A DNA stretch of 46,262 bases from assembly GCA_022446815.1 (NCBI GenBank), contig JAKVCD010000018.1, positions 275,908 through 322,169 of the forward strand, in the 5' to 3' direction. Under the pieces are notes generated by a model. That model searched no databases and was not told the origin of the DNA. It saw only the letters and a program-made list of their open reading frames with translations. This DNA comes from Planctomycetota bacterium. GTDB lineage: Bacteria > Planctomycetota > UBA1135 > GCA-002686595. The translations under genes and the position numbers were made by a program. Shown here in pieces: positions 16,834-24,784 of the stretch (position 1 is its first letter; the number at the start of each line of letters is the position of its first letter).

Positions 16834-17664
16834 ATGGCCGTGACGAATCTCCAGAACCCAGACCCCGGAACCCCAGAGTTTGAGGCGCTCCTAGGCGCAT
16901 GGGACCAGCTCGCAGAGGGTGAAGCGGACAGCGCCCTTAGCGCTGTCGCGGCGCTCTCAGATGAGCTCCCGGTGAAGAGCCTCGTTGTCTGTGCGGCTAT
17001 GACGATGAAGGGGGAGGTCACGCAGGCGCGTGCCGCAATGGATCGCTCCATTGAGTTAGGCGTCGATGAGAACGACCCGGAGGTGGTCCGGATCGAAGGC
17101 GAGCTCCTGCTCTCGGAGTGGCGAGTTGAAGACGCCATGGATGTGTTCGGGCGCTTGTCTCAGACAGAGGGTCTCGAGCCCTATGCCTACGACCGCTTGG
17201 CCCTCTGCTACGACTTGATGGGCGACCCAGCTGCCGCTGATGAGGCCTCGCGGACAGCCCACGAGCTCGCCCCAGGGGACACACCGCCACCGGTTCAGCT
17301 CCCGGTGCGAGAGTTCCAGGCGGTCGTCCTCGAGGTGATCGAGGGACTGAAGGGCGGCGTCGAGGAGATCCTCAACAAGAGCGAAGTCATCGTCGCGCCG
17401 GTCCCAGCGGCGGAGCTTGAGCGTGAGCCTGGGACTGTTCCGCCTGATGCGCTGGGCCTCTTCATGGGGATCTCAGAGCTGCAGCGAGCTGGTGATGATG
17501 CGCCGCTGCCGACCCCAGTGATCTATCTCTTCAAGCGCAACATTGAGCGTGAGTCGTTGAGCGTCAGTGATCTCCGACAGCAGATCGCGATCACCTTCCT
17601 GCATGAGCTTGGCCACCTCCTCGGCTTTGATGAGGAGGGGGTCGAGGGGATGGGCTTGGCCTAA
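16834..17664 (+). CDS. TPR-containing zincin metallopeptidase (minimal-protease type)
   Basis: This protein of about 276 residues has residues ~15-145 reading as tetratricopeptide-like helical repeats (MDRSIELGVDENDPEVVRIE, DRLALCYDLMGDPAAADEAS). The C-terminal half is a small metallopeptidase domain with the zinc motif HELGHLLGFDE close to the end, and an upstream ELEREPGTVPPDALGLFMG segment typical of the DUF1025/possible-zincin family. It has no signal peptide. The start is uncertain: ATG 16834 is preferred, while in-frame ATGs at 16768 and 16777 would overlap the divergent cytochrome start region. Its stop overlaps the stop of the convergent gene by four bases. Confidence 0.78.
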   Translation: MAVTNLQNPDPGTPEFEALLGAWDQLAEGEADSALSAVAALSDELPVKSLVVCAAMTMKGEVTQARAAMDRSIELGVDENDPEVVRIEGELLLSEWRVEDAMDVFGRLSQTEGLEPYAYDRLALCYDLMGDPAAADEASRTAHELAPGDTPPPVQLPVREFQAVVLEVIEGLKGGVEEILNKSEVIVAPVPAAELEREPGTVPPDALGLFMGISELQRAGDDAPLPTPVIYLFKRNIERESLSVSDLRQQIAITFLHELGHLLGFDEEGVEGMGLA

Positions 17665-18551
17665 GCTTGCAGTGTCAGCTCGACCCCTTGGGTCAGGTTG
17701 AAGGTCGAGCCGCAGGGACCAAGCGCGTCTCGGTACCAGCCTTGGAAGCGGCGTGTGTCGCCAGCAGCCCACCCGCCCGTGGCGCTGAGGCCGCCCAGCC
17801 AGCTCGCATTCCCCGCCGCGTCGCAGAAGCGCACGCCGAGGCGACGCACCCCGCCGCCAGCGCAGCGGAGTCCATCACCGAAGGCGATCCCTGCACCCTC
17901 GTTGACCGCGTTGTTCCCTACGAACAAGAGCACCGGCTGTCCTGGGATGAGCCCGCTCGCGCTGAAGCTGAGGTCGTCGACGGCTACGGAGGCGCTCCCC
18001 GAGACGCTCAAGACGCCGCCGCCTCCTGTCGCGTTCGCGCACCCGCCTGCGGTGGAGGGGTTCCCGCACGGGCAGAGACTCCCGCTCTGATCACCGCTGC
18101 AGAAGGAGCTGCCGATGCTCCCTTCAGTGCATGGGCCTGTGTCGCTTTGGAGGGCTAAGGCGGCTGGGCTAGAGAACACCTCATCAGTGAGGCAGATCGT
18201 GACTCCGTTGGAGCAGTCTCCGCCTGGACAGTCAAAGTCCAGTTGAAGCAGCGCGCCGCTTGAGCCAGCGTCGATCTGCGTACCCCAGCCGAAGCTCAAG
18301 ACGCGACAGCCTTCTGTGTCACAGCTGAAGGAGGTTTGGAAGGCGGCCTCTCCCGCGAGGCCGCCCGAAGCGCCGGTGAGCTCGACCCCGCTCAAATCGA
18401 ACTGGAAGCCCGCGACATCAGCAGAGATGTCTGTGTAGACGATGAGGGTCTTGCTGGAGAGATCGATGTCCCTGACTTCAATCCATACGTCTGACTGAGC
18501 TGTGGCCAGAGGGCAGAGGGCGGCGAGGATCGTGAGCGATTGGATGTTCAT
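17661..18551 (-). CDS. Secreted cohesin-like protein with planctomycete-type C-terminal domain
   Basis: This 296-residue protein has a signal peptide (MNIQSLTILAALCPLATAQ). Residues ~20-140 resemble the cohesin-type fold found with dockerins: an early VAGFQFDLSGVELT strand, AGEAAFQTSF, VLSFGWG, and a G-x-LLQLDFDC strand. From ~150 to the end is the same domain as in the 606-residue protein at 8714-10534: CPCGN, GGCANATG, GNNAVN, FGDGLRCAGG, WAAGDTRRFQGWYRD and PCGSTFNLTQG. It ends with the shared LTLQA/LVWQA-like strand, which looks like a sorting or autonomous surface domain. No dockerin or cellulosome gene lies nearby, so cohesin function is doubtful. Confidence 0.8.
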   Translation of the reverse strand: MNIQSLTILAALCPLATAQSDVWIEVRDIDLSSKTLIVYTDISADVAGFQFDLSGVELTGASGGLAGEAAFQTSFSCDTEGCRVLSFGWGTQIDAGSSGALLQLDFDCPGGDCSNGVTICLTDEVFSSPAALALQSDTGPCTEGSIGSSFCSGDQSGSLCPCGNPSTAGGCANATGGGGVLSVSGSASVAVDDLSFSASGLIPGQPVLLFVGNNAVNEGAGIAFGDGLRCAGGGVRRLGVRFCDAAGNASWLGGLSATGGWAAGDTRRFQGWYRDALGPCGSTFNLTQGVELTLQA

Positions 18552-18878
18552 GTTTGGACTCTAAGTGGCTTCAGAGAGTTCGACAGCCTCTGGATCTAAG
18601 CTACGACGAGATCAGCTTCTTGTGTACTTGGCTCTCGACACAGCCGGCTCTCCTGTGGCTTTAAGCCTGTTTATTGGCATATATGCGGAGCTCGGATGAG
18701 ATTTTATGCACGCCGTAAAGCGCGTTGCGGCTAGCCAACCATCTTCGGTTCAGCACCCCTGCAAGCTGAGCGCGACTCCCCGCACTCTGAAACCCCGCCA
18801 TGCTGAACCACAACGAGCGACTTAAGAACCCAGCGGCGCTCTCTGCGCTGACTCAGCTCATTCTTCGCTTGGGCTGCC
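18552..18878. other. 327-bp intergenic stretch with no supported gene
   Basis: This lies between two minus-strand genes. It is slightly more A+T-rich around 18660-18710 (TTTATTGGCATATATGC), which could hold the promoter of the gene ending at 17661. A 30-codon plus-strand frame from ATG 18804 runs into the aminotransferase 3' end and has no ribosome binding site. I see no terminator hairpin, RNA gene or repeat. Confidence 0.6.
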
Positions 18879-20039
18879 TCAGCGAGCGTTGAGGAATCGC
18901 CCGAGGCGCTCCAAGGCCTCGATCAGCTGAGCCTCTCCGAGGGCGTAGGAGAGGCGCACGTGGCCCTCAGTGCCGAAGGCGCTCCCTGGGACGGAGGCGA
19001 CCTCGGCCTCCTCTAGGAGGCGCTCGCAGAAGCCCATCGAGCCGCTCTCATCGAGGTGGGCAGACACGTCGGGGAAGACGTAGAACGCGCCCTTGGGGAG
19101 CTCGCATGGGAGGCCTAAGTCTGAGAGTCCCTTCACGACGAGCTCACGACGACGGTCGAACTCAGTGACCATGTCGCTGACTTCTGCGGGCTCCTCCGCG
19201 AGGGCGCACTCGAAGGCCTCTTGGCTGATAGCGTTGGGCGCGCCGGTCAGCTGACTGTGGAGCTTGCCGACGACGCCGGAGATCTCAGGAGGAGCGGCGA
19301 GGTAGCCGATGCGGTAGCCGGTCATGGCGAAGGCCTTGCTCGCGCCATCGACGATGATCGTCCTTTTGCGCGCGTCCTCGCCGTAAGTGACAGGGCTCTC
19401 GTGCTTTGTCCCGTCATAGATCATTCGGCTGTAGATCTCGTCCGAGAGGATCCAGAGGTCGCGCTCCTCGCAGAGCTCGCAGAGAGCCTTCATCTCTTCT
19501 GAAGTGAAGCAGTAGCCCGAGGGGTTGCACGGGCTGTTGATCATGATGCCGCGCGTATTCTCCGTCACCGCAGCTGCGATGGCTTCGAGGTCCGGGCCGA
19601 GGTCAGGGCGGCAGGGGACCGCGACCGGCTCTCCGCCGGCGAAGCGCACCATCTCGAAGTAGCTGACCCAAGCGGGGAGGAGCAGGAGGACCTCGTCACC
19701 TTCGGAGACCAGGGAGAGGATGACGCCAGAGAGGGCGTGCTTGGCGCTGTGGCAGACCGTCACCTCCTTGGCCTCGAAGGGCACGCCGCGGGTGCGGCTG
19801 AGGTGCCCAGCGATCGTCTCACGCAGGCTCGGCCTGCCTGGCGCAGGGGTGTAGCGCACCTTGCCCGAGTCGACGAAGGCGCGGGAGGCATCCCGGACCG
19901 CCGCGGGGGCGTCGAAGTCGGGCTCGCCGGCGGTCATGTTGATGACGTCGCGACCTTCGGCGATGAGCTCCTTAGCGCGAGCGTCGAGGGCAAGGGTAGC
20001 TGAGAGGGGGATGTCCTTGGCGCGGGCGTTAAACTTCAT
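18879..20039 (-). CDS. Class I aminotransferase (aspartate aminotransferase-like)
   Basis: This 386-residue PLP enzyme of fold type I carries the N-terminal signature INMTAGEPDFDAP. Asn and Pro are in NSPCNPSGYCFT, the PLP-contacting Asp/Tyr in SDEIYSRMIYDG (D200, Y203), the Schiff-base lysine K235 in DGASKAFAMTGYRIGYLA, and a C-terminal carboxylate-binding Arg in VRLSYALG. The layout matches prokaryotic aspartate/aromatic aminotransferases of subgroup I-gamma. It moves amino groups between an amino acid and 2-oxoglutarate/oxaloacetate. One oddity is CHSAKHAL where GGKQAL-like sequences are usual. It is monocistronic, with a 208-base divergent spacer before the next gene. Confidence 0.92.
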   Translation of the reverse strand: MKFNARAKDIPLSATLALDARAKELIAEGRDVINMTAGEPDFDAPAAVRDASRAFVDSGKVRYTPAPGRPSLRETIAGHLSRTRGVPFEAKEVTVCHSAKHALSGVILSLVSEGDEVLLLLPAWVSYFEMVRFAGGEPVAVPCRPDLGPDLEAIAAAVTENTRGIMINSPCNPSGYCFTSEEMKALCELCEERDLWILSDEIYSRMIYDGTKHESPVTYGEDARKRTIIVDGASKAFAMTGYRIGYLAAPPEISGVVGKLHSQLTGAPNAISQEAFECALAEEPAEVSDMVTEFDRRRELVVKGLSDLGLPCELPKGAFYVFPDVSAHLDESGSMGFCERLLEEAEVASVPGSAFGTEGHVRLSYALGEAQLIEALERLGRFLNAR

Positions 20040-20247
20040 AGCTGCGGCCGAGTCTCGTCTGCGACTTCTCCATATTCAAGGTGGGGCGGGAGATCTGGGG
20101 AGGAATCAAGACTTGGGAAGAATCTCGCCTTGGCGTCGTATGAAGCGGTTCGCGCGCGGACTTTCAGACTCCCAGTCTTAGCTCTCGCCTGGAAAGGGGG
20201 AGGTGTGGGGCTCCTCTGCCCTCTGCGCGGCCGAAAGAGAACAAGAG

Positions 20248-22278
20248 ATGAAGAAGCTCCTCCGCATCATTGGCACCGTCCTGGGCTTGCTCGTTGTGGT
20301 GAGCTACTTCGCCTTCTCGACCTACTTCTTCAGCCCCTTTGAGGGGGGCTTCGACGCGGACGTCTCCGGCCTCGTGCCCCGGAAGGTCCAGTTCTTCACG
20401 GCGAAGGCCCACCTCGACCGCGACTTTGACCCCTTCCCGCGCCTGGCTGCCGCAGATGACTTCGCTCTGGACAAGACATGGTCCTCGGTCCTCCAGTCAC
20501 CTGAGTACACGGGCCTGATGGAGGCCGTAGGTTTGGAGGAGGCCCTCGCGCAGATCGAGGCTGCAGCTGGCCAGCTGCCGCTGGGGCTCGGGCCCCTCGA
20601 GGTCTTCGGTGGAGAAGAGCTCGCGATCGCTGGAGAGCTGAACGGTGAGGACTTGTCTAAGGCCGACTGGGCGGCCTACGGCTCGATCAACTGGGCTGGC
20701 AAGCTCGCGATCGAGGCGCTGCGCTACCCCTCATTGGCCGACCTCGAGGCTCAAGGGATCCAGGCTGAGGACAAGGGGCGCTATGTGACCCTGACAGGCA
20801 GCGCCCTCCCGCGCCCGATCCACGTCGGGCGGATCCGCGATGTCGGCATCTTCGGGACGGGGGAGGACCTAGTGGCCAGCGCCTTTGAGTTGGAGAACAA
20901 GCAGTATCAAGACTCGATCCTGCTACGAGACGAGTATCGGGCCTTCGTTCAGACCGACCGGCGCTCGCCGGATGGAGACGACATCGAGCTCTTCTGTAAC
21001 CTGCGAGGGGTGTTCGGTGAGATGGGCATCGACGCAGCATGGCCGGATCAAAAGGCGGACACCTTCTTCCCTAAGTTTGCTGGGCAGTACTTCCAGCTGA
21101 ACTCTCTCAACCAGGTCTCTGGATTCCTCGACGTGGACCGGGGCGTGCGCCTCGACCTCCACGCGTCTCTCTCAAGCGAGCTCATCAGCCCGCATATGAA
21201 GAAGCACTACGCCCTCGACGGGATCGGGCATGAGGATCTCCTCCAGAACGCGGCGCGCATGGCGCCAGCCGACTCTGCGGTCTTCATGTACCTGAACGCC
21301 GACATGGGAGACCTCCTCGATGAGACCCTCGCCGCGATGGAGCCCGCTATGAAGCAGGCCATCGAGGACCAGTTTCGATCGACCGGACGCTACCGGCAGC
21401 TATCAGAGCTCGTCCGACAGCTCGACAGCGCCTTGAAAGATCGCTGCGTCCTGATCATGCGGACAAACGACTACCCGCCTGACCCGGACGGTCCGCCGCA
21501 CAACGATGAGACAGTCTTCGCGACCGCGCTGGTCTTCTGGCTCCAGGGTCGCTCAGGGAGCGAGACGATGATCCAGCTGAGAGAGCTCATCGGGCAGCAG
21601 GGTCAGCTCTTTGGCTTGAAGGGTAAGCAGCGTTCAGACGGCTCCTTTGAGCCCGGCTACTACTTCCACAAGAGTGAGGGGTATGAGATCCGCGAGTTCT
21701 GGAGCGAGCTGATCCCAGGGACCGGTGTGATCGCGACCGCGAACGCTACAGGGATGTGCATCATCTCGAACTCCTTCGACATGACTGGGCACCTCCTCAA
21801 GACTCTCAACCGCGGCGAGGCAGAGTACCCCCGACTCAGCGATCGCCCCGACTTCCAAGGCCTGATGATGGACTCCATCCCGACCGCTGATGTTGTGGCT
21901 TGGGTGAACCCCGAGGAGCTCGTTGAGACGCTCGAGGTGCGAGTGCCTCAAGCGGCGCGAGACACCGTCCGCGTTGACTGGAAGACAGAGCGCTCACGGG
22001 TGCAAGCCAAGGTCTTGAGGGAAGAACTCGGCGGGAAGCAGCCTCAGCAGCTCAGCGCCGAGGAGGAGCGTCGCTATGAGCGGCGCGTGAACGAGCTCCT
22101 CGACGAGGTGGAGGCCGAGGCACAGCGTGTCCAAGGCGGAGAGGCCTTGGAGCGCATGACGAGGCAGGTCGCTTGGCTGAAGGGGGCGAAGGCCTTCATG
22201 CTTATGGCCTCCTTCGCGCCGCGCGAGGTGGAGCTCAGCCTGCGTATGATCGCACCGTTGGACTCCGGACGGGAGTAG
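20248..22278 (+). CDS. Large membrane-anchored protein of unknown function
   Basis: This protein of 676 residues starts at ATG 20248, just after an AAGAGAACAAGAG purine-rich stretch. A single N-terminal transmembrane segment (about 5-27, LLRIIGTVLGLLVVVSYFAF) is followed by a ~640-residue soluble part without cysteine clusters or catalytic motifs I recognise. Near the C-terminus lies a highly charged predicted helix (AEEERRYERRVNELLDEVEAEAQRV), then a beta-like end LMASFAPREVELSLRMIAP. Repeated acidic segments and a few DGSRE-like turns give the look of planctomycete DUF3352-type envelope proteins, but I would not assign it. It ends 10 bases before a strong hairpin. Confidence 0.75.
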   Translation: MKKLLRIIGTVLGLLVVVSYFAFSTYFFSPFEGGFDADVSGLVPRKVQFFTAKAHLDRDFDPFPRLAAADDFALDKTWSSVLQSPEYTGLMEAVGLEEALAQIEAAAGQLPLGLGPLEVFGGEELAIAGELNGEDLSKADWAAYGSINWAGKLAIEALRYPSLADLEAQGIQAEDKGRYVTLTGSALPRPIHVGRIRDVGIFGTGEDLVASAFELENKQYQDSILLRDEYRAFVQTDRRSPDGDDIELFCNLRGVFGEMGIDAAWPDQKADTFFPKFAGQYFQLNSLNQVSGFLDVDRGVRLDLHASLSSELISPHMKKHYALDGIGHEDLLQNAARMAPADSAVFMYLNADMGDLLDETLAAMEPAMKQAIEDQFRSTGRYRQLSELVRQLDSALKDRCVLIMRTNDYPPDPDGPPHNDETVFATALVFWLQGRSGSETMIQLRELIGQQGQLFGLKGKQRSDGSFEPGYYFHKSEGYEIREFWSELIPGTGVIATANATGMCIISNSFDMTGHLLKTLNRGEAEYPRLSDRPDFQGLMMDSIPTADVVAWVNPEELVETLEVRVPQAARDTVRVDWKTERSRVQAKVLREELGGKQPQQLSAEEERRYERRVNELLDEVEAEAQRVQGGEALERMTRQVAWLKGAKAFMLMASFAPREVELSLRMIAPLDSGRE

Positions 22279-22288
22279 CGCAAAAGGG

Positions 22289-22326
22289 CGAGGCGCCGCT
22301 GCTGCCAAAGCAGCCGCGGCGCCTCG
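22289..22326. terminator. Bidirectional terminator hairpin between unknown gene and tRNA-Leu
   Basis: An 11-bp stem (22289-22299 with 22316-22326), one mismatch, four further pairs and a 6-base loop lie between the convergent 676-residue gene and the minus-strand tRNA. On the minus strand it is followed by CCCTTTTGC, so it probably ends the tRNA transcript; on the plus strand no T tract follows. Confidence 0.75.
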
Positions 22327-22331
22327 TGAAA

Positions 22332-22418
22332 TGGTGCCCGGAACTGGGATCGAACCAGCACGGGTTTTACCCCACTAGATCCTTAGTCTAGCGCGTCTGC
22401 CAATTCCGCCACCCGGGC
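22332..22418 (-). tRNA. tRNA-Leu with anticodon AAG (CCA encoded)
   Basis: An 87-nt class II tRNA is read on the minus strand. The acceptor stem is GCCCGGG with TCCGGGC (one G-U), discriminator A and encoded CCA. The D arm is TGGCGGAATTGGCAGACGC, and the long variable arm has a GGG/CCC stem. The T arm is GCTGGTTCGATCCCAGT. The anticodon stem CTAGA/TCTAG holds loop CTAAGGA, giving positions 34-36 as AAG. It aligns closely with E. coli tRNA-Leu(CAG) outside the anticodon. A34 would need deamination to inosine to read CUC. This is rare in bacteria, where A34 is normally limited to tRNA-Arg(ACG). Confidence 0.93.
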
Positions 22419-22454
22419 ACCGTGATCTGTCATTTGGCCCCTGCTCGAGGGCCA

Positions 22455-22470
22455 CCCAAAGATCTTTGGG
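22455..22470. promoter_or_regulatory. 16-bp perfect palindrome upstream of tRNA-Leu
   Basis: CCCAAAGATCTTTGGG is a perfect dyad 37-52 bases upstream of the tRNA 5' end (minus strand), in the position of a tRNA promoter or operator. It is also about 150 bases upstream of the phosphofructokinase start. A dimeric regulator site is possible but unproven. Confidence 0.4.
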
Positions 22471-22608
22471 CGCGGGACTTTATGGGATGACGAGGGTCTA
22501 GGGCAAGCCCTTTCGCTCTCAGGCCCTCGCCTCGCTATCATTCCAGTCGGCTACTCCGCCCCCGCGCCCTCGAAGGCAAGCCCCCGGGGGGAGTCGCGCC
22601 CACATCAT

Positions 22609-22614
22609 AGGAGG
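22609..22614 (+). promoter_or_regulatory. Consensus Shine-Dalgarno of the phosphofructokinase gene
   Basis: AGGAGG lies 7 bases before ATG 22622. It is the clearest ribosome binding site in the window, where most genes have weak or no such site, and suggests high expression. Confidence 0.8.
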
Positions 22615-22621
22615 AATAGGA

Positions 22622-23833
22622 ATGTCTGCGCCCGTAGGGAATGCGTTGATCGGTCAATCCGGCGGCCCCACAGCTGTCATCAATCAGAGTCTGGTCGGCG
22701 TCATCGAGGAGTGCCTGCGCTCAGAGCGCATAAAGGGCGTCTATGGTGCCTTGCATGGGGTCAAGGGCGTCCTAAATGAGGACATGATCGACCTCGGCAG
22801 AGAGTCTGCAGCAGTGCTCGAGGGTGTCGCGAACACCCCCTGCGCCGCGCTGCGATCGGTCCGTATGAAGCCGACGGAGGAGGACTGCGCCCGCATGCTC
22901 GAGGTCTTCGAGGCCCACGACATCCGTTACTTCTTCTACATCGGAGGGAATGACTCTGCCGAGACGGCTCACATCCTCAACGAGATCGCCGTCGATCGCT
23001 CCTATGACGTGCGCCTCTTCCACGTCCCCAAGACCATCGATAACGACCTCTGTGTGACGGATCACTGCCCCGGGTTCGGCTCTGCCGCCCGCTTCGTGGC
23101 CTCCGCCTTGATGGGGGACAATGAGGACAACCGCAGCCTTAAGGGCATCAAGATCGACGTCATCATGGGCCGCCACGCAGGCTGGCTGACGGCTGCGAGC
23201 ACCATGGCCAAGGTCCACGACGAGGACGGGCCGCACCTGGTCTACGTCCCTGAGCGGGCCTTCGACCTCGAACGCTTCGGACAGGACGTGAAAGAGGTCT
23301 ACGACTCCTTAGGTCGCTGTGTGATCGCGGTCAGCGAGGGGATCCATGACGCTGAGGGCAAGCTCATCCTTGAGAGCCAAGAGAAGGACTCCCACGGGAA
23401 CGTCCAGCTCTCCGGCACAGGAGCCCTCGGTGACTTCCTCGCCTCACAGCTCAAGGAGGTCCTCGGGCCCAAGACCCGGATCCGCGCGGACACCTTCGGC
23501 TACCTGCAGCGCTCTTTCGCGGACTGTGTCTCAGAGGTAGACGCTGATGAGGCCCGCGAAGTGGGGCGTACCGCTGCTCGAATCGCCACCAGCGGCGAGT
23601 ACCAGCACGGCTCGATCATCATTCGACGCGAAGATGATCCCACGTACCGCGCCGCATTTGAGGTCACGGACCTCGAGAATGTGGCTCAGAAGACCAAGGT
23701 GCTGCCTGAGCGGTATCTCGGAGAGCAGGGGCACATCAGCCCGGAGTTCCAGGCCTATGCGAGGCCGCTGATCGGGACCCTCAAGACCCCGATGCACCTC
23801 TCAGACCACCCGATAAGCAAGCGAGGTAGTTGA
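22622..23833 (+). CDS. 6-phosphofructokinase, PPi-dependent type
   Basis: This 403-residue protein has the N-terminal GQSGGPTAVINQSL, IGGNDSAET (N110, D111), PKTIDND (136-142) and IMGRHAGWLTAAS. The Asp at 111 (Gly in ATP enzymes) and the Lys in PKTIDND (Gly in ATP enzymes) are the accepted markers of pyrophosphate-dependent phosphofructokinase. It would interconvert fructose 6-phosphate plus PPi and fructose 1,6-bisphosphate plus Pi, reversibly. The position before that Asp is Asn, not Asp, a variant I remember from other long bacterial PPi-type members. It has an unusually good ribosome binding site. The HEAT-repeat gene follows after 3 bases, so it may be co-transcribed with the respiratory operon. 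Confidence 0.92.
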   Translation: MSAPVGNALIGQSGGPTAVINQSLVGVIEECLRSERIKGVYGALHGVKGVLNEDMIDLGRESAAVLEGVANTPCAALRSVRMKPTEEDCARMLEVFEAHDIRYFFYIGGNDSAETAHILNEIAVDRSYDVRLFHVPKTIDNDLCVTDHCPGFGSAARFVASALMGDNEDNRSLKGIKIDVIMGRHAGWLTAASTMAKVHDEDGPHLVYVPERAFDLERFGQDVKEVYDSLGRCVIAVSEGIHDAEGKLILESQEKDSHGNVQLSGTGALGDFLASQLKEVLGPKTRIRADTFGYLQRSFADCVSEVDADEAREVGRTAARIATSGEYQHGSIIIRREDDPTYRAAFEVTDLENVAQKTKVLPERYLGEQGHISPEFQAYARPLIGTLKTPMHLSDHPISKRGS

Positions 23834-23836
23834 ACC

Positions 23837-24784
23837 ATGGCAGACGTCGATCCGCAGGAGCTGAAAGCGCCTATTTCGGTGGATGAAGCTGAATCGACAT
23901 CCCCCTATAGGAATCTACTTTTTCCTCTGATCGTCGTTCCGGCGATGATCGTGATCGTCGTACTGCTGGTGTACACGCTCGTGGGCGCGATCACGGGGGA
24001 GGAGGCGACGGTGGATGAGAACCTCCACCGTGTCCTGCACGGAGGCTCCAACGAGCGCACACAGGCGGCTTATGCCCTCGTCGCGCAGCTTGCTGAGAAT
24101 GATCGAGCTCGAGCCGGTGGTGAAGAGCTCCCCTGGGAGGTCTCAGAGGCCCTCGCGCCTAAGCTCTCCGATGCCCTAGAGGGGCTTGGGGGAGATGAAG
24201 TTCAGCTTAAGTACGTCTTATCTTCCGCTCTCCTTCACCTTGATGACCCCGCAGGGATTCAGGGATTGCGTGGCATCTTGGCTCTAGGGGACACCGCTGA
24301 CCCAGAGGGAAAGCTCAAATTTCACGCCCTCGTGAGCCTCGGTAGCCGCGGCTCTCCGGAGACCTTCCCAGACGTCAGCGCCTTCCTGGAGAGCGAGGAT
24401 CAGGGCTTGAGGAGCATCTCAGCGGGATATCTGCGCTTCTACCCCAAGGAGCTGGCCTCACCTGCCCTCAAGGGGGCGTTGAGGGACCCCGACCTCGCTG
24501 TGAGGCTGAACGCTGCGATCAGCCTCTCCTGGCTTGGAGACCCCGCTGGCGCCACATTGCTGAGGGACGGGGCTCGAGAAGAGACATATCAGGCCGAGAG
24601 AGACCGAGATCCGAGGAGTTATGCCCGCGCGGAGCTTGTTCGAGAGAACCGAGTCAGGGCTCTTGAAGGGCTAGCGCGCTTGGGCCGTCCTGAGGACCGC
24701 GGACTGCTCGAAGAGCTCGCCCAGGAGGATGGCGATCTGGAGGTACGTGAGGCCGCCATGAGAGCCCTAAAATCTGAAAAATGA
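23837..24784 (+). CDS. Single-pass membrane protein with HEAT repeats, head of cytochrome bc operon
   Basis: This 315-residue protein has a cytosolic N-terminus of ~28 residues, one transmembrane helix (about 29-52, LLFPLIVVPAMIVIVVLLVY) and a ~260-residue outer domain of HEAT-type helical repeats. Typical units are VSAFLESEDQGLRSISAGYL, LKGALRDPDLAVRLNAAISL and EELAQEDGDLEVREAAMRAL. HEAT repeats form protein-protein scaffolds. It lies 3 bases after phosphofructokinase and just before the Rieske gene, so I infer an accessory or assembly subunit of the quinol-oxidising complex. No cofactor motif is present. Confidence 0.85.
   Translation: MADVDPQELKAPISVDEAESTSPYRNLLFPLIVVPAMIVIVVLLVYTLVGAITGEEATVDENLHRVLHGGSNERTQAAYALVAQLAENDRARAGGEELPWEVSEALAPKLSDALEGLGGDEVQLKYVLSSALLHLDDPAGIQGLRGILALGDTADPEGKLKFHALVSLGSRGSPETFPDVSAFLESEDQGLRSISAGYLRFYPKELASPALKGALRDPDLAVRLNAAISLSWLGDPAGATLLRDGAREETYQAERDRDPRSYARAELVRENRVRALEGLARLGRPEDRGLLEELAQEDGDLEVREAAMRALKSEK

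Noticed and set aside
16770..17138. N-terminal extension of the trihaem cytochrome to 17138
   Set aside because: It would overlap the divergent metallopeptidase gene and place a low-complexity stretch before a perfect signal peptide that starts at 16769.
17661..18551. Interpretation as part of a cellulosome (cohesin)
   Set aside because: The N-terminal half resembles cohesin only in strand pattern, and no dockerin, scaffoldin or glycoside hydrolase is present in the window.
18804..18896. 30-codon plus-strand frame starting MLNHNERLK
   Set aside because: No ribosome binding site, runs into the 3' end of the aminotransferase gene, and is of a length expected by chance.
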